From assembly GCF_029846255.1 (NCBI RefSeq), contig NZ_JARVWQ010000001.1, positions 1,798,001-1,862,000 of the forward strand: a stretch of 64,000 nucleotides of DNA. Direction: 5' to 3'. Under the pieces are notes generated by a model that made no database searches, was not told the DNA's origin, and saw only the letters and a program-made list of their open reading frames with translations. Numbering within the stretch: position 1 is the first letter of the stretch; each line of letters begins with the position of its first letter. The DNA is from Amnibacterium sp. CER49 (GTDB taxonomy: Bacteria; Actinomycetota; Actinomycetes; Actinomycetales; Microbacteriaceae). The position numbers and the translations under genes are program-made. Of the stretch, positions 61,732 to 64,000 are shown in pieces.

Positions 61732-62157
61732 CGCTACACCGTTCCTGCATCTCGATGCCTGCGCCCGCTTCGAACGAGTGAGTCGGCAACTCTGCCTGGT
61801 CCGTACCGACGTCCGTCGTTGAACCGGTTCAGTACAGAATCTATGGCCGTGGCGGCCCCGCGGTCAAGCCGGGTCGCGGAGAAGCGCGGGCGAGCGGAAG
61901 CCTCCGGGCGACCGCGTACCGGTTGACTAGGGGGCCGAGGCTCGGGCGACACGGGCGTTTGTTAAGGTAGTATTTTTCGCGTCAAAGGTACTACGATTGC
62001 GACACCGCCGACGTGGCCGGTGCCGTACCTGTTCCTGAGCAGAGCCCTCGCCCCTGATGCCGACTCGTCGGATGGCGCGGACGCAGCGATGGAGGGAGCG
62101 ACTCCCGCCCCGCGGATGCACAAGGACTCCACTCGCCCGACGCAAGAAGGAAGAACG
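61732..62157. promoter_or_regulatory. Divergent control region with two symmetric sites
   Basis: No gene is supported in this 426-base stretch. TGAACCGGTTCA (61820-61831) is a perfect 12-base palindrome with central CG, LacI-operator-like, near the SDR side. GTAGTA (61967-61972) and TACTAC (61989-61994) form an inverted repeat around a T-rich core (61971-61977) near the binding-protein side; the AT-rich patch probably marks the promoter. No regulator gene is present in the visible part of the locus. Confidence 0.5.
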
Positions 62158-63483
62158 ATGCCGTTCAAGAAGCCAGCTGCGTTCCTCGCCGCTGCAGCCC
62201 TCCTCGTAAGCCTCTCCGCCTGCTCGGGCGACTCGAGCGGCTCGGGCGGGAAGGTCACCCTGACGGTGTGGGACCCCGCTCTGCTGACGCACCTGAGCAC
62301 GTCCGGGAAGCTGGATGCGAAGACCTCCTTCATGCAGGCGGCGGCGGTCGCCTACGAGAAGCGCCACCCGAACGTGAAGGTGAACGTCGTCCAGACGTCG
62401 GGCGACATCACCAAGTCCTCCGCTCAGTTCCAGGCCGCGTCCATCGCAGGTAACGGGCCCGACATCCGTGTCGGGTTCACCGGTGGCAACACGGACTCGT
62501 ACGCGCGGTTCCTGCTCGACCTCAGCAGCACCTTCAGCCCCGCCACGATGAAGGACCTCTCCGGCTGGAACACGGTGCGGCTCGGATACAAGCCCAACGG
62601 CAAGCTCCTGGCCCTTCCCTACGGTGCGGGGTCGTACTTCTACGTCTTCTACAACAAGAAGCTCGCGGCCCAGGCGGGCCTCGACCTCACCACGCCACCG
62701 AAGAGCTGGGAGGACCTGATCGCGCTCGGTCAGCAGGTCAAGAGCAAGACGAAGCTCACGCCCTTCTTCATCGCGAACCAGGAGGGCTACCCCGGGGCGT
62801 GGATCGTCGCGGCTCTGGTCGGCGGTCAGCTCGGGAGCAACGCGTTCACCGAGATGTACAACGGGAACCCCTCGATCGACGATCCCGCGGTTCGGAAGGC
62901 GTACGCCGCCTACGCGCAGCTGCATTCGGCCGGCGTCACGAACAACGACGCGAGCAGCACGCCCAACGCCAACCAGCTGAGCGGATTCGCCCAGGGGAAG
63001 AGCGTCTTCACCATCGCCGGGGACTGGGACAACGCCGATCTCTACAAGTCGATGGGCGACAACGTCGGTGTCTTCCCGATCCCCACGCTCCAGGGTTCGA
63101 AGTACCCCACGGCGGTCGCCGGAGGACCGAACGAGGCCATCTCGATCACCAACTACTCGTCCCACCAGTCGGAGGCCAAGGACTTCCTCAGATTCCTGGC
63201 CGAGCCGTCGACCATCGACATGTACGTCAAGATGGCCCAGAAAGAGGCGTCGAACAGCGCCAAGGCCGACTTGAGCGTCATCACGAACCCGCTGCTCAAA
63301 TCTGAGGCCCCGGCCATCAAGGCGGCGGACGCGAAGACGTTCCCCTTCGACAACATCATGCCGCAGCCGACGATCGATCTCTTCTACAAGGTGAACGCCG
63401 GCGTCTTCACCGGGACCGTCACTCCCGCCAGTGCCGCTCAGCAGCTGGAGGCGGAGTTCAAGAAGGACAAGGCCGGCCAATGA
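62158..63483 (+). CDS. Sugar ABC transporter, substrate-binding lipoprotein (third)
   Basis: This 441-residue family 1 binding protein has a lipoprotein signal ending LVSLSACSG. SBP features are VTLTVWDPALLTHLS, YEKRHPNVKVNVVQTSGD, GNGPDIRVGFTGGNTDSYAR, GKLLALPYGAGSYFYVFYNK and GGPNEAISITNYSSHQSEAK. AAGGAAG precedes the ATG. Its TGA overlaps the ATG of the permease. The neighbouring glycosidase-like proteins and SDR suggest that the imported ligand is a glycoside degraded inside the cell (inference). Confidence 0.94.
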   Translation: MPFKKPAAFLAAAALLVSLSACSGDSSGSGGKVTLTVWDPALLTHLSTSGKLDAKTSFMQAAAVAYEKRHPNVKVNVVQTSGDITKSSAQFQAASIAGNGPDIRVGFTGGNTDSYARFLLDLSSTFSPATMKDLSGWNTVRLGYKPNGKLLALPYGAGSYFYVFYNKKLAAQAGLDLTTPPKSWEDLIALGQQVKSKTKLTPFFIANQEGYPGAWIVAALVGGQLGSNAFTEMYNGNPSIDDPAVRKAYAAYAQLHSAGVTNNDASSTPNANQLSGFAQGKSVFTIAGDWDNADLYKSMGDNVGVFPIPTLQGSKYPTAVAGGPNEAISITNYSSHQSEAKDFLRFLAEPSTIDMYVKMAQKEASNSAKADLSVITNPLLKSEAPAIKAADAKTFPFDNIMPQPTIDLFYKVNAGVFTGTVTPASAAQQLEAEFKKDKAGQ

Positions 63484-64000
63484 CGGTCGCGGAGGGGCCG
63501 GCCCGCCCCGCGCGAGTAGCCGGCCCTCCGCGGCGGGCGGCCTGGCAGCGGCGAGAGAGGTTGGTCGGGCTGCTCGCGGTGATGCCCGCCGTCCTGCTCG
63601 TCGGCGGCTTCATGCTGTACCCGGTCGGGTACGCGCTCTGGATCTCCCTCAACCGCTCGGACGGCGTCACGTTCGAGTGGGTCGGCCTCCAGAACTACAC
63701 GGACCTCCTCGCCAATCCTGTCCTCCACCAGGTCTTCCTCACCAACCTGGTGATGCTGATATCGGTTCCCCTCGTCATCATCACCTCGCTGATCTGCTCA
63801 GTGCTGCTCTACGAGCGGTGCTGGGGATGGCGACTGTTCCGCGTGCTGTACTTCGTCCCGAACGTGCTGTCGACCGCGGTCGTCGGGCTGATCTTCCGGA
63901 ACGTGTTCGGCTACTCGGGTCCGGTGAATGCGGTCCTGACAGCCAGCGGTCTCCCGAGGATCGATTTCTTCTCGAGCGCCGGCACCGCGATCTTCGTGAT
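63480..64000 (+). CDS. Sugar ABC transporter permease, MalF type (cut off by window end)
   Basis: The first 173 residues are visible. They comprise a basic Pro/Arg-rich cytoplasmic start, a first helix (GLLAVMPAVLLVGGFMLYPV), the family stretch YALWISLNRSDGVTFEWVGL followed by QNYTDLLANPVLHQVF, and further helices up to FRVLYFVPNVLSTAVVGLIF. This is the usual N-terminal half of CUT1 permeases. The ATG is in a four-base overlap with the binding-protein stop. The EAA loop lies beyond the window. Confidence 0.92.
   Translation, partial: MTVAEGPARPARVAGPPRRAAWQRRERLVGLLAVMPAVLLVGGFMLYPVGYALWISLNRSDGVTFEWVGLQNYTDLLANPVLHQVFLTNLVMLISVPLVIITSLICSVLLYERCWGWRLFRVLYFVPNVLSTAVVGLIFRNVFGYSGPVNAVLTASGLPRIDFFSSAGTAIFV

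Overview
The window is very GC-rich (third codon positions almost all G or C) and densely packed. It uses many GTG starts, 4-base ATGA/GTGA gene overlaps and several apparently leaderless promoters. Together with the gene content (many sugar ABC importers, LacI and ROK regulators, GH51 and GH20 glycosidases, Tat substrates, a DTE-type proton-pumping rhodopsin, a PASTA-less Ser/Thr kinase) this points to an actinobacterium, most likely in or near the Microbacteriaceae. The family assignment is inference. No rRNA, tRNA, CRISPR array, insertion sequence or prophage gene was seen, so this looks like ordinary chromosome with a large sugar-use repertoire.

Layout. 1-2981 (minus): polar amino-acid ABC importer operon followed by a glutamine-amidotransferase-like enzyme. 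3240-3974: APH-like phosphotransferase. 3985-6479: an orphan sugar-binding lipoprotein divergent from a LacI regulator, with palindromes between them. 6543-10668: small and single genes (DUF1992, an unknown protein, a DUF3253 protein, a Rox-like FAD monooxygenase, a zinc ribbon, an S51 peptidase). 10685-13574 (minus): membrane-anchored protein, microbial rhodopsin and cytosolic Ser/Thr kinase in one likely operon. 13691-14947: MFS transporter. 15033-22884: arabinoside utilisation locus (binding protein, two permeases, two GH51 arabinofuranosidases, one LacI repressor) with a shared operator GTANAACGTTNTAC in front of both arms. 22938-27555: MacB/FtsX-type ABC exporter with two ATPases. 27960-46197: a large predicted aminosugar or glycoside utilisation region (lactonase, two ROK repressors, ROK kinase, four Gfo/Idh/MocA dehydrogenases, GH20 hexosaminidase, five-gene oligopeptide-type ABC importer, acyltransferase, HAD phosphatase).

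46194-52486: signalling block. A MarR gene sits directly behind a c-di-GMP-I (GEMM) riboswitch and is divergent from a membrane GGDEF/EAL protein; an HD hydrolase and a CYTH-CHAD protein follow. 52634-53470: small genes, including an 18-residue lysine-rich micro-protein with its own ribosome binding site and terminator-like hairpin. 53610-56008: two translationally coupled exported phosphoesterases. 56649-64000: second sugar locus with two tandem, related but divergent TIM-barrel glycosidase-like proteins, an SDR dehydrogenase behind a truncated Gfo/Idh remnant, and the start of another sugar ABC importer that runs off the end.

The strongest candidates for something not yet described are: the riboswitch-MarR-GGDEF/EAL arrangement; the rhodopsin translationally coupled to a soluble kinase; the lysine-rich micro-gene; and the GH20/ROK/Gfo-Idh/oligopeptide-type importer cluster.
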